A stretch of DNA of 15,937 nt, taken from NCBI GenBank assembly GCA_021153165.1, contig JAGKTZ010000042.1, forward strand, positions 1-15,937. The letters are read 5' to 3'. The stretch is from Prevotellaceae bacterium (GTDB taxonomy: Bacteria > Bacteroidota > Bacteroidia > Bacteroidales > Bacteroidaceae). The notes beneath the pieces were generated by a model. The model was given only the letters and a program-made list of their open reading frames with translations, searched no databases and was not told where the DNA came from. Position numbers and translations under genes: made by a program. Of this stretch, positions 1 through 7,518 are shown piece after piece; position 1 is the stretch's first letter; each line of letters opens with the position of its first letter.

Positions 1-74
1 GAGTATTTCAAAAGTTAAGTTCAGACTTCCGCATCGGATAAGTTGGATAAAAAATAGGCATAAAAAGCCCCTCG

Positions 75-96
75 AAAAAAAAGTCTAACCTTTTTT
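75..96. repeat. Copy of the A/T palindromic unit upstream of argB
   Basis: A run of eight A, then GTCTAACC, then a T-run matches the first unit of the cluster at 6124-6209 almost base for base. Half units recur at 138-149 (AAAAAAGGTCTAGG-like) and 166-176 (GGTCTAACCTT). This is the same dispersed motif in a second intergenic region. Confidence 0.55.
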
Positions 97-97
97 G

Positions 98-140
98 AAT
101 TTCGCGACGCCCCGTTAAAATTTCGCGACGCCTCGTTAAA
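98..140. repeat. 21-bp tandem direct repeat in the argB leader
   Basis: Two adjacent copies of a 21-bp unit (98-118 and 119-139) read AATTTCGCGACGCC, then C or T, then CGTTAA. They differ at one base. The second copy supplies the left arm of the inverted repeat at 131-167, and the first copy could supply the same arm with one mismatch. No gene is visible in 1-193. An upstream gene could end at the TAA at 16-18, but too little of it is present to support a call. Confidence 0.8.
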
Positions 141-167
141 AAAAGGTCTAGGATAATTTTAACGAGG
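131..167 (+). promoter_or_regulatory. 11-bp perfect inverted repeat (leader hairpin) before argB
   Basis: CCTCGTTAAAA (131-141) and TTTTAACGAGG (157-167) are perfect complements separated by a 15-nt loop. The stem ends 26 nt before the argB start. It has no T-run directly after it, so a simple terminator is unlikely. An attenuator, a protein-binding site or an mRNA 5' stem is possible. Just downstream CCTT (173-176) can pair with AAGG (184-187), which overlaps the argB ribosome-binding site. The structure is seen directly; the function is inferred. Confidence 0.55.
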
Positions 168-193
168 TCTAACCTTAATTCGAAAGGAATAAA

Positions 194-1060
194 ATGTATC
201 AAAAAATAAATCCAATGTCGAACAATCGGCCTCACTTATATTTGGTAAAAGTCGGTGGTAAAATCGTAGAAGATCCTGCTGCACTGAAACTATTGTTAAC
301 TGCCTTTTCTGCTTTGCCAGGCTACAAAGTCCTGGTGCATGGCGGCGGAAGGACAGCAACAGATGTGGCAGCTCAACTCGGTATCGAAACAAAGATGGTC
401 GGAGGCCGTCGCATCACAGATGCTGACATGCTGCGCGTGGTGACTATGGTCTACGCTGGGCTGGTAAACAAAAATGTTGTGGCACAACTGCAGGGGATGG
501 GCATCTCTGCTATCGGTATGACGGGAGCAGATGCCGACGTGATTAGAGCTAACCGCCGACCTGTCGGAGAAGTCGATTATGGCTTCGTGGGGGATGTTTC
601 GCGTGTCGATGCGTCGCGTCTTTCACTCTTGCTCAAAGGGGGCATTACCCCCATCTTGGCACCATTGACCCACGACGGCGCAGGGCAGATACTAAATACC
701 AATGCCGACACAATAGCCGGCGAAGTGGCTGCAGCGCTCGCCGAGGAATTTGACGTAGAATTGCTCTACGTTTTCGAATATCCCGGCGTGATGCAAAACC
801 CCGACGACTTGACATCAGTAATACCACATATCAATCGTGAAAAGTTTGACCAACTGGTAAAAGATGGAGTCGTCGCAGGCGGTATGTTGCCAAAACTTGA
901 AAATTGCTTAAAGGCCGTAGAGCGAGGCGTACACAAAGTGCGCATTACATGCCTTGAAGAAAGCACGGCAACAGAGGAAAATGTCATAAACTCAGATACG
1001 GCAGAAACATCCCAACGTGTCGGTCGCTTTGCCCCAGGTACATTGATTACACTATCTTGA
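194..1060 (+). CDS. argB: Acetylglutamate kinase (possibly N-succinylglutamate kinase)
   Basis: This cytoplasmic amino-acid-kinase-fold enzyme phosphorylates N-acyl-L-glutamate with ATP, the second step of ornithine/arginine synthesis. In the 288-aa product I see the N-terminal VKVGGK loop (Lys19, Gly21-Gly22), HGGGR (49-53), GGRRIT (70-75), the NTNAD motif (168-172, like NVNAD in E. coli) and GGMLPKL with Lys234. Only about 15 residues precede the first strand, so the N-terminal helix of arginine-inhibited hexameric enzymes is missing and feedback inhibition is unlikely. About 25 polar residues (roughly 253-278) lie before the final GTLI, which makes the protein longer than the usual 255-260 aa. 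The start at 194 is chosen because AAAGGA (183-188) lies 5 nt upstream; a second ATG at 215 has no such site. Some Bacteroidota use succinylated arginine intermediates (known for B. fragilis transcarbamylase), so the acyl group is uncertain. Confidence 0.95.
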   Translation: MYQKINPMSNNRPHLYLVKVGGKIVEDPAALKLLLTAFSALPGYKVLVHGGGRTATDVAAQLGIETKMVGGRRITDADMLRVVTMVYAGLVNKNVVAQLQGMGISAIGMTGADADVIRANRRPVGEVDYGFVGDVSRVDASRLSLLLKGGITPILAPLTHDGAGQILNTNADTIAGEVAAALAEEFDVELLYVFEYPGVMQNPDDLTSVIPHINREKFDQLVKDGVVAGGMLPKLENCLKAVERGVHKVRITCLEESTATEENVINSDTAETSQRVGRFAPGTLITLS

Positions 1061-1074
1061 AGAAAAAATATTTG

Positions 1075-1124
1075 GAGGTGAGTCCTGTCAATAATGTATT
1101 GATGAATAAATAGCACATCACCTC
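1075..1124 (+). promoter_or_regulatory. Nested inverted repeats between argB and the U32 gene
   Basis: GAGGTGA (1075-1081) pairs with TCACCTC (1118-1124). Inside the 36-nt loop, CAATA (1089-1093) pairs with TATTG (1097-1101) around ATG. This could fold as a two-level hairpin in the 101-bp gap. There is no U-tract after the outer stem, so it is not a classical terminator. No TAnnTTTG box was found here for the U32 gene. Function unknown. Confidence 0.35.
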
Positions 1125-1161
1125 TCATCTGATAAAAATAATACGAAGAATCTATCGCAAT

Positions 1162-2478
1162 ATGGACAACGAAAATAAAATCTCATTGCAGGAAATCTCG
1201 GCGCCGAAGAATCAGCCCATCCTTATTAATGGTGAACAGGTGGAAGTGATGGCGCCCGCTGGTTCCAGAGAATCTTTGGCGGCGGCTTTGCAAGCTGGTG
1301 CCGACTCTATTTACTTTGGTATCGAGGCTTTGAATATGCGCGCTCATTCGGCGAGTCGTTTTACAATAGACGACTTACGTGATATCGCAATGATATGTGC
1401 TGAGCGCGGGGTGAAGTCTTATCTCACGGTGAATACGATTATTTATGACGACGACCTGGAATTGATGCGCCAGATTTGTGATGCTGCTCACGAGGCGGGT
1501 ATTTCTGCTGTCATTGCGGCGGATGTGGCTGTGATGGACTACTGCAATCGTATCGGACAAGAAGTGCATCTGTCTACACAGTTGAATATTTCCAATACAG
1601 AAGCCTTGCGCTTTTACGCACGCTTTGCCGACGTTGTCGTTTTGGCGCGCGAGTTGAATATGTTCCAGGTGCACCACATCCGACAATTCATCGATCGCGA
1701 ACAAATCAAGGGTCCCTCGGGCGAACCTCTACGTATCGAGATGTTCTGTCACGGCGCCTTGTGCATGGCCGTTAGCGGAAAGTGTTATCTCTCCTTGGAC
1801 AATCTCGGACGTTCTGCCAATCGTGGCGAATGTATGCAAGTGTGCCGCAGAGCCTACACCGTGCGCGACCGAGATACGGGCGTGGAACTCGATATAGACA
1901 ATAAATACATAATGAGTCCAAAGGATTTGAAAACTATCGGTTTCATCGACAAAATGGTCGGTGCCGGTGTGCGTGTTTTCAAAATCGAAGGACGTGCTCG
2001 CAGTGCAGAATATGTGTACAATGTAGTACGTTGTTACAAGGAGGCGTTGCAAGCTGTGGCTGATGGTACGTTTACGCCAGAGCGTGTAGCAGAGTGGGAC
2101 GAAAAACTCTCAACTGTTTTCAACCGTGGTTTCTGGGATGGTTACTATCAAGGACAAAAACTCGGCGAATGGAGTGAAAAGTATGGCTCAAGTGCTACCG
2201 AGAAAAAAGTCTACGTGGCCAAGGGTGTAAAATACTTCTCGCGCCTCGGTGTAGGTGAATTCTATGTCGAAGCAGGCGAAATCAATGTGGGCGATCGCCT
2301 ACTGCTTGTCGGTCCGACTACAGGTGTACACTATCTGACAGCTACTGAAATTCATTTTGCAGATAAGGGTGCGATAAAGACTGCCAAGAAAGGTCAGGTC
2401 GTATCAATACCTGTGCCCGACAAGATCAGACCTTCAGACAAACTCTATAAACTTGTGAAAAATGAACCTGCTTTTTGA
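1162..2478 (+). CDS. U32-family protein (TrhP/YegQ-like, putative tRNA hydroxylation)
   Basis: This 438-aa protein belongs to peptidase family U32. It has the N-terminal VMAPAGSRESLAAALQAGAD beginning of the TIM-barrel-like domain (residues 29-48) and the family signature around EMFCHGALC (193-201). It has a cysteine set (Cys196, Cys201, Cys208, Cys224, Cys228) like the one that holds a [4Fe-4S] cluster in U32 members such as UbiU/UbiV. The C-terminal about 90 residues look like the small beta-barrel extension. The length fits YegQ/TrhP (about 450 aa), which takes part in prephenate-dependent 5-hydroxylation of tRNA U34, better than the longer 23S rRNA hydroxylase RlhA (about 650 aa). The old label 'collagenase-like protease' is probably wrong for function. 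The family call is firm and the substrate is inferred. The gene overlaps the next one by 17 bp, so the two are probably co-expressed. Confidence 0.88.
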   Translation: MDNENKISLQEISAPKNQPILINGEQVEVMAPAGSRESLAAALQAGADSIYFGIEALNMRAHSASRFTIDDLRDIAMICAERGVKSYLTVNTIIYDDDLELMRQICDAAHEAGISAVIAADVAVMDYCNRIGQEVHLSTQLNISNTEALRFYARFADVVVLARELNMFQVHHIRQFIDREQIKGPSGEPLRIEMFCHGALCMAVSGKCYLSLDNLGRSANRGECMQVCRRAYTVRDRDTGVELDIDNKYIMSPKDLKTIGFIDKMVGAGVRVFKIEGRARSAEYVYNVVRCYKEALQAVADGTFTPERVAEWDEKLSTVFNRGFWDGYYQGQKLGEWSEKYGSSATEKKVYVAKGVKYFSRLGVGEFYVEAGEINVGDRLLLVGPTTGVHYLTATEIHFADKGAIKTAKKGQVVSIPVPDKIRPSDKLYKLVKNEPAF

Positions 2479-3088
2479 TTTCGGTGGGGTCTTGGTAGAT
2501 CTCAACAAGCAAAGATGTATTGATGCCTTTGCCGGACTCGGCTTCGATATTCGGCCTTTCCTGGGCACATATGCTCAGGCTGGCGTGTTTGCACAGTTGG
2601 AAAGAGGGGAACTGTCCGTTGCGGAGTTCTGCGAAGAATTGCGCAGATTGAGCGGGCGCGCTGATTTGTCCGATGAAACCTTGGTCAAGGCGTGGGAAAG
2701 TTACCTAATGGACGTACCAGCAGAACGTTTGGAGACACTGCTCAAGGCCAAAAAGAATTATCCCATTTATTTGTTGAGTAATACCAACGAGATTCATTGG
2801 CGACAAGGCAGAGAAGAGTTTTTCAGATACAAAGGCTTACAAGTAGAAGACTTCTTCGACGGCGTGTTCCTATCCTACGAGATGGGAATCGAGAAACCGC
2901 ACCCAGCAATATTCGACAAGGTGGTCGAAGGTATTGGTTGTGCGCCATCAGAAATACTCTTTTTTGACGATAGTGAAGTCAATTGTGAAGCAGCGCGTAA
3001 GCAAGGTTTGTTGGCGCGCTTGGCTCCTGCCGACAGTGCTTGGTTGAAGGATTTTGATGAAACGGGAAAGTTGACTTTTACCCCTTGA
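2462..3088 (+). CDS. HAD-family hydrolase, YihX-like phosphatase
   Basis: This 208-aa HAD subfamily IA protein has all four motifs. Motif I is FDFGGVLVD (nucleophile Asp6), motif II is LLSNTN (Ser106, Asn107), motif III is Lys145 in GIEKPHP, and motif IV is FFDDSEVN (Asp169, Asp170). A helical cap lies between motifs I and II and includes FAQLERGELS, which resembles the FHQHERGEIS segment of E. coli YihX, a glucose-1-phosphate phosphatase. As in YihX, the second Asp of the usual DxD is replaced by Gly (Gly8). It probably dephosphorylates a small sugar phosphate or similar cytosolic metabolite; the substrate cannot be read from sequence. The ATG lies inside the end of the U32 gene in another frame (17-bp overlap), which suggests translational coupling. 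After the stop there is a 99-bp gap before ribF with a short palindrome (ACGATTTTATCGT, 3125-3137) and no recognisable promoter. Confidence 0.87.
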   Translation: MNLLFDFGGVLVDLNKQRCIDAFAGLGFDIRPFLGTYAQAGVFAQLERGELSVAEFCEELRRLSGRADLSDETLVKAWESYLMDVPAERLETLLKAKKNYPIYLLSNTNEIHWRQGREEFFRYKGLQVEDFFDGVFLSYEMGIEKPHPAIFDKVVEGIGCAPSEILFFDDSEVNCEAARKQGLLARLAPADSAWLKDFDETGKLTFTP

Positions 3089-3187
3089 TATAAATTGGGG
3101 GAAAGAATTTGTAGATAAAAAATAACGATTTTATCGTAAAAAACGAGATCTAATAGAAACGAAACAACGCGTAAGGGAAAAAAGATA

Positions 3188-4138
3188 ATGGAGATATTTG
3201 CCATCGATTCGTTTGCGAAGCCCCAGGCTTTGGATAGTCGTTTGCACAGTGGATATTGTGCGACGATAGGCTTTTTTGATGGTGTGCATCTCGGACATCG
3301 TTTCCTGTTGGAGCAGGTGAAGCACTATGCGGCTTTGGATAGTTTGCAAACGATGGTCATCACTTTCTCCGAGCATCCACGTCGTGTGCTCAATCAAGCG
3401 TATCAGCCCTCCCTCCTCACTACCCGAGAAGAGCGCATCTCGTTGTTGTCGCACGAGGGTTTGGATGCTTGTGCCGTGCTGCAGTTTTCGCGTGAAATGG
3501 CTTCACTTTCTGCCTATGAGTTTATGCAAAAATACCTTGCCGAGGCACTTGGTGTGAAAACTCTGGTGATTGGTTATGATCATCACTTTGGGAAAAAGAG
3601 CGCAGAGGGTTTCCTGGATTATCAGCGCTACGGCAACGAATTGGGCATCCAGGTGGTCGAGGCGCATCCCCTGACCTGCGGCGATTATACCGTCAGTTCC
3701 TCGCTTGTACGTAAATCCCTGGAGCAAGGCAATGTCGTTCTCGCAGCACAAGCCTTGGGCAGAAACTATAGTCTGCACGGAACGGTGGCGCATGGCCATA
3801 GAGTAGGGGGCGAAATCGGTTTTCCTACGGCAAATCTCCAGCCCCAATGCTCACAACTACTGGTGCCTGGTATCGGTGTCTACGCCGGATGGGCACAGGT
3901 CGACGGCGAAACGTATGGCGCAATGATTAATATCGGTCGACGTCCGACTCTGGACAATGGTGACAACGTCTCGATCGAAGCCCATCTGTTTGATTTCACC
4001 GGCAACCTTTACGAAAAAGAAATCACCCTGTCTTTCGTAGAAAAAATGCGCGAAGAAATGAAATTTGCTGATATATCTGCGCTCGTAGATCAACTGAATT
4101 GCGACGCCGCTGCCGCAAGAAGAATATTGTTTTTATGA
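3188..4138 (+). CDS. ribF: Bifunctional riboflavin kinase / FAD synthetase
   Basis: RibF makes FMN from riboflavin and ATP, then FAD from FMN and ATP. The 316-aa length is normal for the two-domain bacterial enzyme. The N-terminal FAD synthetase (nucleotidyltransferase) half has GFFDGVHLGH (28-37) and SSLVR (171-175). The C-terminal riboflavin kinase half has GFPTAN (211-216), NIGRRPT (248-254) and the catalytic-type Glu264 in VSIEAHLFDF. Start support is an AGGG about 10 nt upstream. The stop codon overlaps the next start in ATGA (4135-4138), so the membrane protease gene behind it is probably translated by coupling. FMN made here would serve DusB two genes downstream, but such pairing may be chance. 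Confidence 0.97.
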   Translation: MEIFAIDSFAKPQALDSRLHSGYCATIGFFDGVHLGHRFLLEQVKHYAALDSLQTMVITFSEHPRRVLNQAYQPSLLTTREERISLLSHEGLDACAVLQFSREMASLSAYEFMQKYLAEALGVKTLVIGYDHHFGKKSAEGFLDYQRYGNELGIQVVEAHPLTCGDYTVSSSLVRKSLEQGNVVLAAQALGRNYSLHGTVAHGHRVGGEIGFPTANLQPQCSQLLVPGIGVYAGWAQVDGETYGAMINIGRRPTLDNGDNVSIEAHLFDFTGNLYEKEITLSFVEKMREEMKFADISALVDQLNCDAAAARRILFL

Positions 4139-4920
4139 AAAATGCTCTATTATTAATATTAGTATCTCTTGGCTCTCTGGTTTTGGCTAGATGTATGGCA
4201 CTTTTGGCGGTGAATATGCCGAATTTGATTGCCGGTGCAGGGCTTGATGAAACATTGCTCCAAGACAATCCGCGTGTATTGCTCTACACTTTGCTCATTG
4301 TAGACTTTCTGGTGATAGGTCTCCTCGCTCTGACAAAAGTTTGTCGCAGGGAAGCCTTCGTGCGCCGGATTCGCTTAAGTCAGCGCGAGGTAGTCGTCGG
4401 ACTATGTGCTTTCTTCCTGCTCGTGATCGGCACCTCCTTTTTCCTGGCCCTAACGCCCCTGCCCGACGGCGGTTCTACGGCACTTTTCTCCAGTGCCAAG
4501 GGCGATTGGCTCTGCTTATTGTTGCTCTGCGTCGTAGGGCCGTTGACCGAAGAAGTGATCTTCCGCGAAGGTATATTGAGAAGTTTGATACAGTCCAATT
4601 GGCATCCTATGGTAGCCGTTGCCGTGTCTGCTGCAGCCTTTGCTCTGGTGCATGGCAATCTGGCACAGATTATTCCAGCCCTGATTCTCGGTATCGCTCT
4701 CGGTCTGTTCTATCTGCGCACAGGCAATCTGTGGTTTTGTACCGTAGCCCATGTGCTCAATAATAGCATCGCCGTGCTATCACTCCACTGGCCAGAGACC
4801 GAAAGTTGGATGCAGGAAATGTCAAGTCTGTCATTGAGTATTTGTGCCCTATTGACATTTGGCGCAGGTGCTTTCTTGCTCTATAAATGGTGGGGTATGA
4901 AAACCTTGCCCCAGGGATAG
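4135..4920 (+). CDS. CPBP-family intramembrane metalloprotease (CAAX/Abi-like)
   Basis: This 261-aa hydrophobic protein has several predicted membrane helices and the three CPBP motifs: PLTEEVIFRE (Glu139, Glu140, Arg144), FALVHGN (His173) and HVLNN (His206 with Asn209/Asn210). These residues bind the metal or act in catalysis in Rce1-type glutamic/metal proteases. Bacterial members are linked to bacteriocin self-immunity, cleavage of membrane proteins or signal handling; nothing here tells which. A longer reading from TTG at 4099 is possible, but the ATG at 4135 overlaps the ribF stop as ATGA and begins directly with a hydrophobic helix, so it is preferred. The following 111-bp gap shows no clear promoter or terminator. 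Confidence 0.9.
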   Translation: MKNALLLILVSLGSLVLARCMALLAVNMPNLIAGAGLDETLLQDNPRVLLYTLLIVDFLVIGLLALTKVCRREAFVRRIRLSQREVVVGLCAFFLLVIGTSFFLALTPLPDGGSTALFSSAKGDWLCLLLLCVVGPLTEEVIFREGILRSLIQSNWHPMVAVAVSAAAFALVHGNLAQIIPALILGIALGLFYLRTGNLWFCTVAHVLNNSIAVLSLHWPETESWMQEMSSLSLSICALLTFGAGAFLLYKWWGMKTLPQG

Positions 4921-5031
4921 TGGGTGGAAAAGTTGCGGTGAAAACGCCGATTTTTGAGAAATTCTATATTGTGTAAGGTGTCGGTGAATAGCTGTTTTAC
5001 CGATGAAATGGCATAAAAATAATTGTAGGAA

Positions 5032-6054
5032 ATGAAAATAGGTAATATCGATTTGGGCGAACGCCCCTTGCTTTTAGCCCCGATGGAAGATGTCACAGAT
5101 ATCGGTTTCCGTCTGCTCTGTCGGCAGTTGGGCGCCTCGATGGTGTATTCAGAGTTTGTAGCCGCCGACGCCTTGGTACGTATGGTCAATAAAAGTCTTG
5201 AGAAGTTGACCGTCTGCGACGAGGAGCGCCCCGTGGTGATACAGATCTACGGCAAGGACCCCATAGCCGTGCGCGATGCGGCACAGATCGTAGTAGAGCG
5301 CGCACGCCCCGACGTGCTGGACATCAACTTCGGTTGTCCCGTGAAAAAAGTAGCCGGCAAGGGTGCCGGAGCAGGGATGTTGCAGAATGTGCCCCTGATG
5401 CTCGAGATCACCCGCGCCGTAGTCGATGCCGTAGACCTGCCCGTGACCGTCAAGACCCGACTGGGCTGGGACGAGAACCACAAGATCATCGTGCCGCTGG
5501 CCGAGCAACTGCAAGATTGCGGTATACAAGCACTCACCATCCACGGACGCACCAGAGCGCAGATGTACACTGGCGAGGCCGACTGGAGCCTGATCGGCGA
5601 GGTGAAGAACAATCCTCGCATGCACATCCCCATTATTGGCAACGGCGACGTCTGTTGTGCCGACGATGCCCGTCGCGGTTTTGAACAGTATGGTGTAGAT
5701 GCCGTGATGATAGGACGTGCTACATTCGGCCGCCCATGGATATTCAAGGAAATCAGAGATTCTGAAGGATTTTCGCCCATTTCATCGGCAGAAACCGAGG
5801 CAGTGATCGATAGCCAATACGCACCATTGACCCCAGACTGGATGCTCGATGTGCTCAAAGCACAGGTTCTGCAAAGCGTAGAACGCGCCGGCGAGCGTGG
5901 CGGTATTCTGCACACACGTCGCCATTTGGCAGCAACACCGCTCTTTAAGGGAATTCACAATTTCCGTCAGACCCGCATCGATATGCTTCGCGCCGAAACT
6001 GTCGAGTCACTCTTTGAAATCATGGAACGTGTGCGCGGCATGTTGCCACGTTGA
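5032..6054 (+). CDS. dusB: tRNA-dihydrouridine synthase
   Basis: This FMN-dependent enzyme reduces specific uridines in the tRNA D-loop with NADPH. The 340-aa product shows the TIM barrel start APMEDVTD (16-23), the catalytic cysteine Cys102 in NFGCPVKKVAGKGAGAGM, Lys141 in VKTRLGW, TIHGRTR with His171, and the phosphate-binding GNGD (203-206) and GRA (228-230). A C-terminal helical RNA-binding part follows. It belongs to the DusB-like branch by motif and length; the exact tRNA position is not readable. Most of the middle of the gene (about 5220-5640) is visibly richer in G+C than the flanking genes, which opens several long antisense and alternative frames that I regard as shadows. Confidence 0.93.
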   Translation: MKIGNIDLGERPLLLAPMEDVTDIGFRLLCRQLGASMVYSEFVAADALVRMVNKSLEKLTVCDEERPVVIQIYGKDPIAVRDAAQIVVERARPDVLDINFGCPVKKVAGKGAGAGMLQNVPLMLEITRAVVDAVDLPVTVKTRLGWDENHKIIVPLAEQLQDCGIQALTIHGRTRAQMYTGEADWSLIGEVKNNPRMHIPIIGNGDVCCADDARRGFEQYGVDAVMIGRATFGRPWIFKEIRDSEGFSPISSAETEAVIDSQYAPLTPDWMLDVLKAQVLQSVERAGERGGILHTRRHLAATPLFKGIHNFRQTRIDMLRAETVESLFEIMERVRGMLPR

Positions 6055-6123
6055 TAGATCTGATATTCCTCGGGCAAAAAAGCTGTGGTGTAAAGCCCAA
6101 AAACAGCCCCCCCAAAACGGCGT

Positions 6124-6209
6124 AGAAAAAAAGTCTAACCTTTTTCAAAAAAGGTCAAGGTTTTTTTAAAAAAAGTAAGGTTTTTTTTGAAAAAGGTTAA
6201 CCCTTTTTT
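6124..6209. repeat. Cluster of four imperfect A/T-flanked palindromes
   Basis: Four consecutive units of about 20-22 bp (about 6124-6145, 6147-6167, 6168-6188, 6190-6208) follow the pattern A5-7, a GGTnnACC-like core, T5-8. The last one, AAAAAGGTTAACCCTTTTT, is close to a perfect palindrome. The first carries the word GTCTAACCTTTTT, which is also present at 83-95 before argB. They lie in the 198-bp gap between dusB and the phosphoesterase gene, where no TAnnTTTG promoter is seen. Each unit could work as a bidirectional terminator (stem plus T-run) or as a protein site. A C7 run lies at 6107-6113. Confidence 0.6.
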
Positions 6210-6252
6210 GCGCCCCTCTAAATGCCTCATTTTTATAGCACTGAAAATCTCG

Positions 6253-7338
6253 ATGAAAATAGCCTTTATTCTCCTTCCGATTGTATATCTGCTCGGCAAT
6301 GGTTATTTGTTTCTGCGTTCCCTTCAAGCCCTGTCGTTTTTGCCCTTGTGGGGTAAGGTCGTCTTCGGCCTGTTGTTTTGGCTCATAGCCTTTTCGCTAT
6401 TTGCCGCAATAGGTCTGCGCGAGTTTGCCTTGCCCGATTGGCTCCTGCGCACGCTCCATACCGCTGGCTCAGTGTGGATGGTCTTTCTGCTCTACGCCGT
6501 TTTGCTACTCATTGTAGCCGATGTGGTCAAAAGGTTTGTGCCCACAATGGGCCACTCCCTGTGGTACGCACTGCCCGTCGCCTGCCTGATATTAGTCTAC
6601 GGCTACATCAACTACAAGCACCCCCGCGTGGAAGAAATCAAGGTGACCACTGCACGCAAGACCGAGGGGCAAACCCTACGTATTGTGGCCGTCAGCGATG
6701 TCCACCTAGGTTACGGCACAGGTGTGTCTGCGCTCCAGAAATACGTCGACCTGATCAATGCACAGCAACCCGATGTCGTCCTGATCGCTGGCGATTTGAT
6801 AGACAATAGTATCCAGCCCCTGATAGGCAAACCCTTTGACAAAGTCCTCGCCCAAATCCATGCGCCACAAGGCATCTATATGGTGCCCGGCAACCACGAA
6901 TATATCAGTGATGTCAACAAGGTGAAGCAATATTTGAAGCAGACCCCTATCACCCTGTTGCAAGATAGCATCGTGACCCTGCCAGGTGGTATACAATTGC
7001 TGGGCCGAGACGACAGGTCCAACAAGCATCGCCAACCCCTTTCGTGGCTGCTCGAACGTACAGACCGCCGCCGCCCCGTCATCGTGCTGGATCATCAGCC
7101 CTATCACCTAGCCCAAGCCGATTCATTGCAAGTTGATCTGATGATTTGCGGCCACACACATCGCGGTCAGGTATTCCCCCTCAATCTGATGGTCGATCGT
7201 ATGTACGAGCAGAGTCATGGCTACCGTCAGTGGCAACATGCACACATCTGGGTATCCAGTGGATTGTCGCTTTGGGGACCGCCCTTCCGCATCGGCACGC
7301 ATAGCGATTTGGCAGTGATAGAAATCTCGGGTGTTTAA
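6253..7338 (+). CDS. Membrane-anchored calcineurin-like metallophosphoesterase
   Basis: The 361-aa protein has an N-terminal membrane region of about four hydrophobic helices (residues 1-120) followed by a calcineurin-type catalytic domain. Metal-binding motifs are in the family order: AVSDVHLG (Asp149, His151), AGDLID (Asp181), GNHEY (Asn214, His215), LDHQP (His281) and GHTHRGQ (His301, His303). It resembles the YkuE/YaeI type with membrane helices in front. It may hydrolyse phosphodiesters or pyrophosphates of lipids or envelope precursors (LpxG of Chlamydia is a distant functional example), but no substrate can be assigned. A longer reading from TTG at 6187 runs out of the repeat cluster and is unlikely; the ATG at 6253 opens directly into the first helix. 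The 180-bp gap after the stop holds the pnp promoter and no clear terminator. Confidence 0.9.
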   Translation: MKIAFILLPIVYLLGNGYLFLRSLQALSFLPLWGKVVFGLLFWLIAFSLFAAIGLREFALPDWLLRTLHTAGSVWMVFLLYAVLLLIVADVVKRFVPTMGHSLWYALPVACLILVYGYINYKHPRVEEIKVTTARKTEGQTLRIVAVSDVHLGYGTGVSALQKYVDLINAQQPDVVLIAGDLIDNSIQPLIGKPFDKVLAQIHAPQGIYMVPGNHEYISDVNKVKQYLKQTPITLLQDSIVTLPGGIQLLGRDDRSNKHRQPLSWLLERTDRRRPVIVLDHQPYHLAQADSLQVDLMICGHTHRGQVFPLNLMVDRMYEQSHGYRQWQHAHIWVSSGLSLWGPPFRIGTHSDLAVIEISGV

Positions 7339-7466
7339 TCCCCAAAGTCACTGTGCTTATGACCCATTTTGCTGAAAAAACGCTTTTAGTGACAAAATTT
7401 AAGTCCACCACGTACTAAAAATGCTAAAAAAAGCACGATAAAAGCAAGTGGCTCAAAATAAATCTG

Positions 7467-7474
7467 TAACTTTG
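7467..7474 (+). promoter_or_regulatory. -7 promoter element of pnp
   Basis: TAACTTTG fits the Bacteroidota -7 consensus TAnnTTTG and lies 44 bp before the pnp ATG, which gives a leader of about 40 nt. No good TTTG -33 box is found 19-21 bp upstream. Its position rules out the GTG at 7474 as the pnp start. Confidence 0.65.
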
Positions 7475-7518
7475 TGCGATTTATAGAAGTATTTCACAAT
7501 TTTTTAAGTAAAAATAAG

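Noticed and set aside
1..193. 3' end of an upstream gene ending at TAA 16-18
   Set aside because: Only five codons would be inside the window; all three frames close early, so no choice can be supported.
5149..5915. Long - strand frames (158 and 222 codons) across dusB
   Set aside because: They come from the G+C-rich middle of dusB and show no family motif.
6187..6252. Longer phosphoesterase start at TTG 6187
   Set aside because: The added 22 residues are encoded partly by the palindrome cluster, and the ATG at 6253 opens a normal membrane helix.
7474..7518. Longer pnp start at GTG 7474
   Set aside because: The codon overlaps the -7 box TAACTTTG, so it cannot be in the mRNA; the family N-terminus begins at the ATG 7519.
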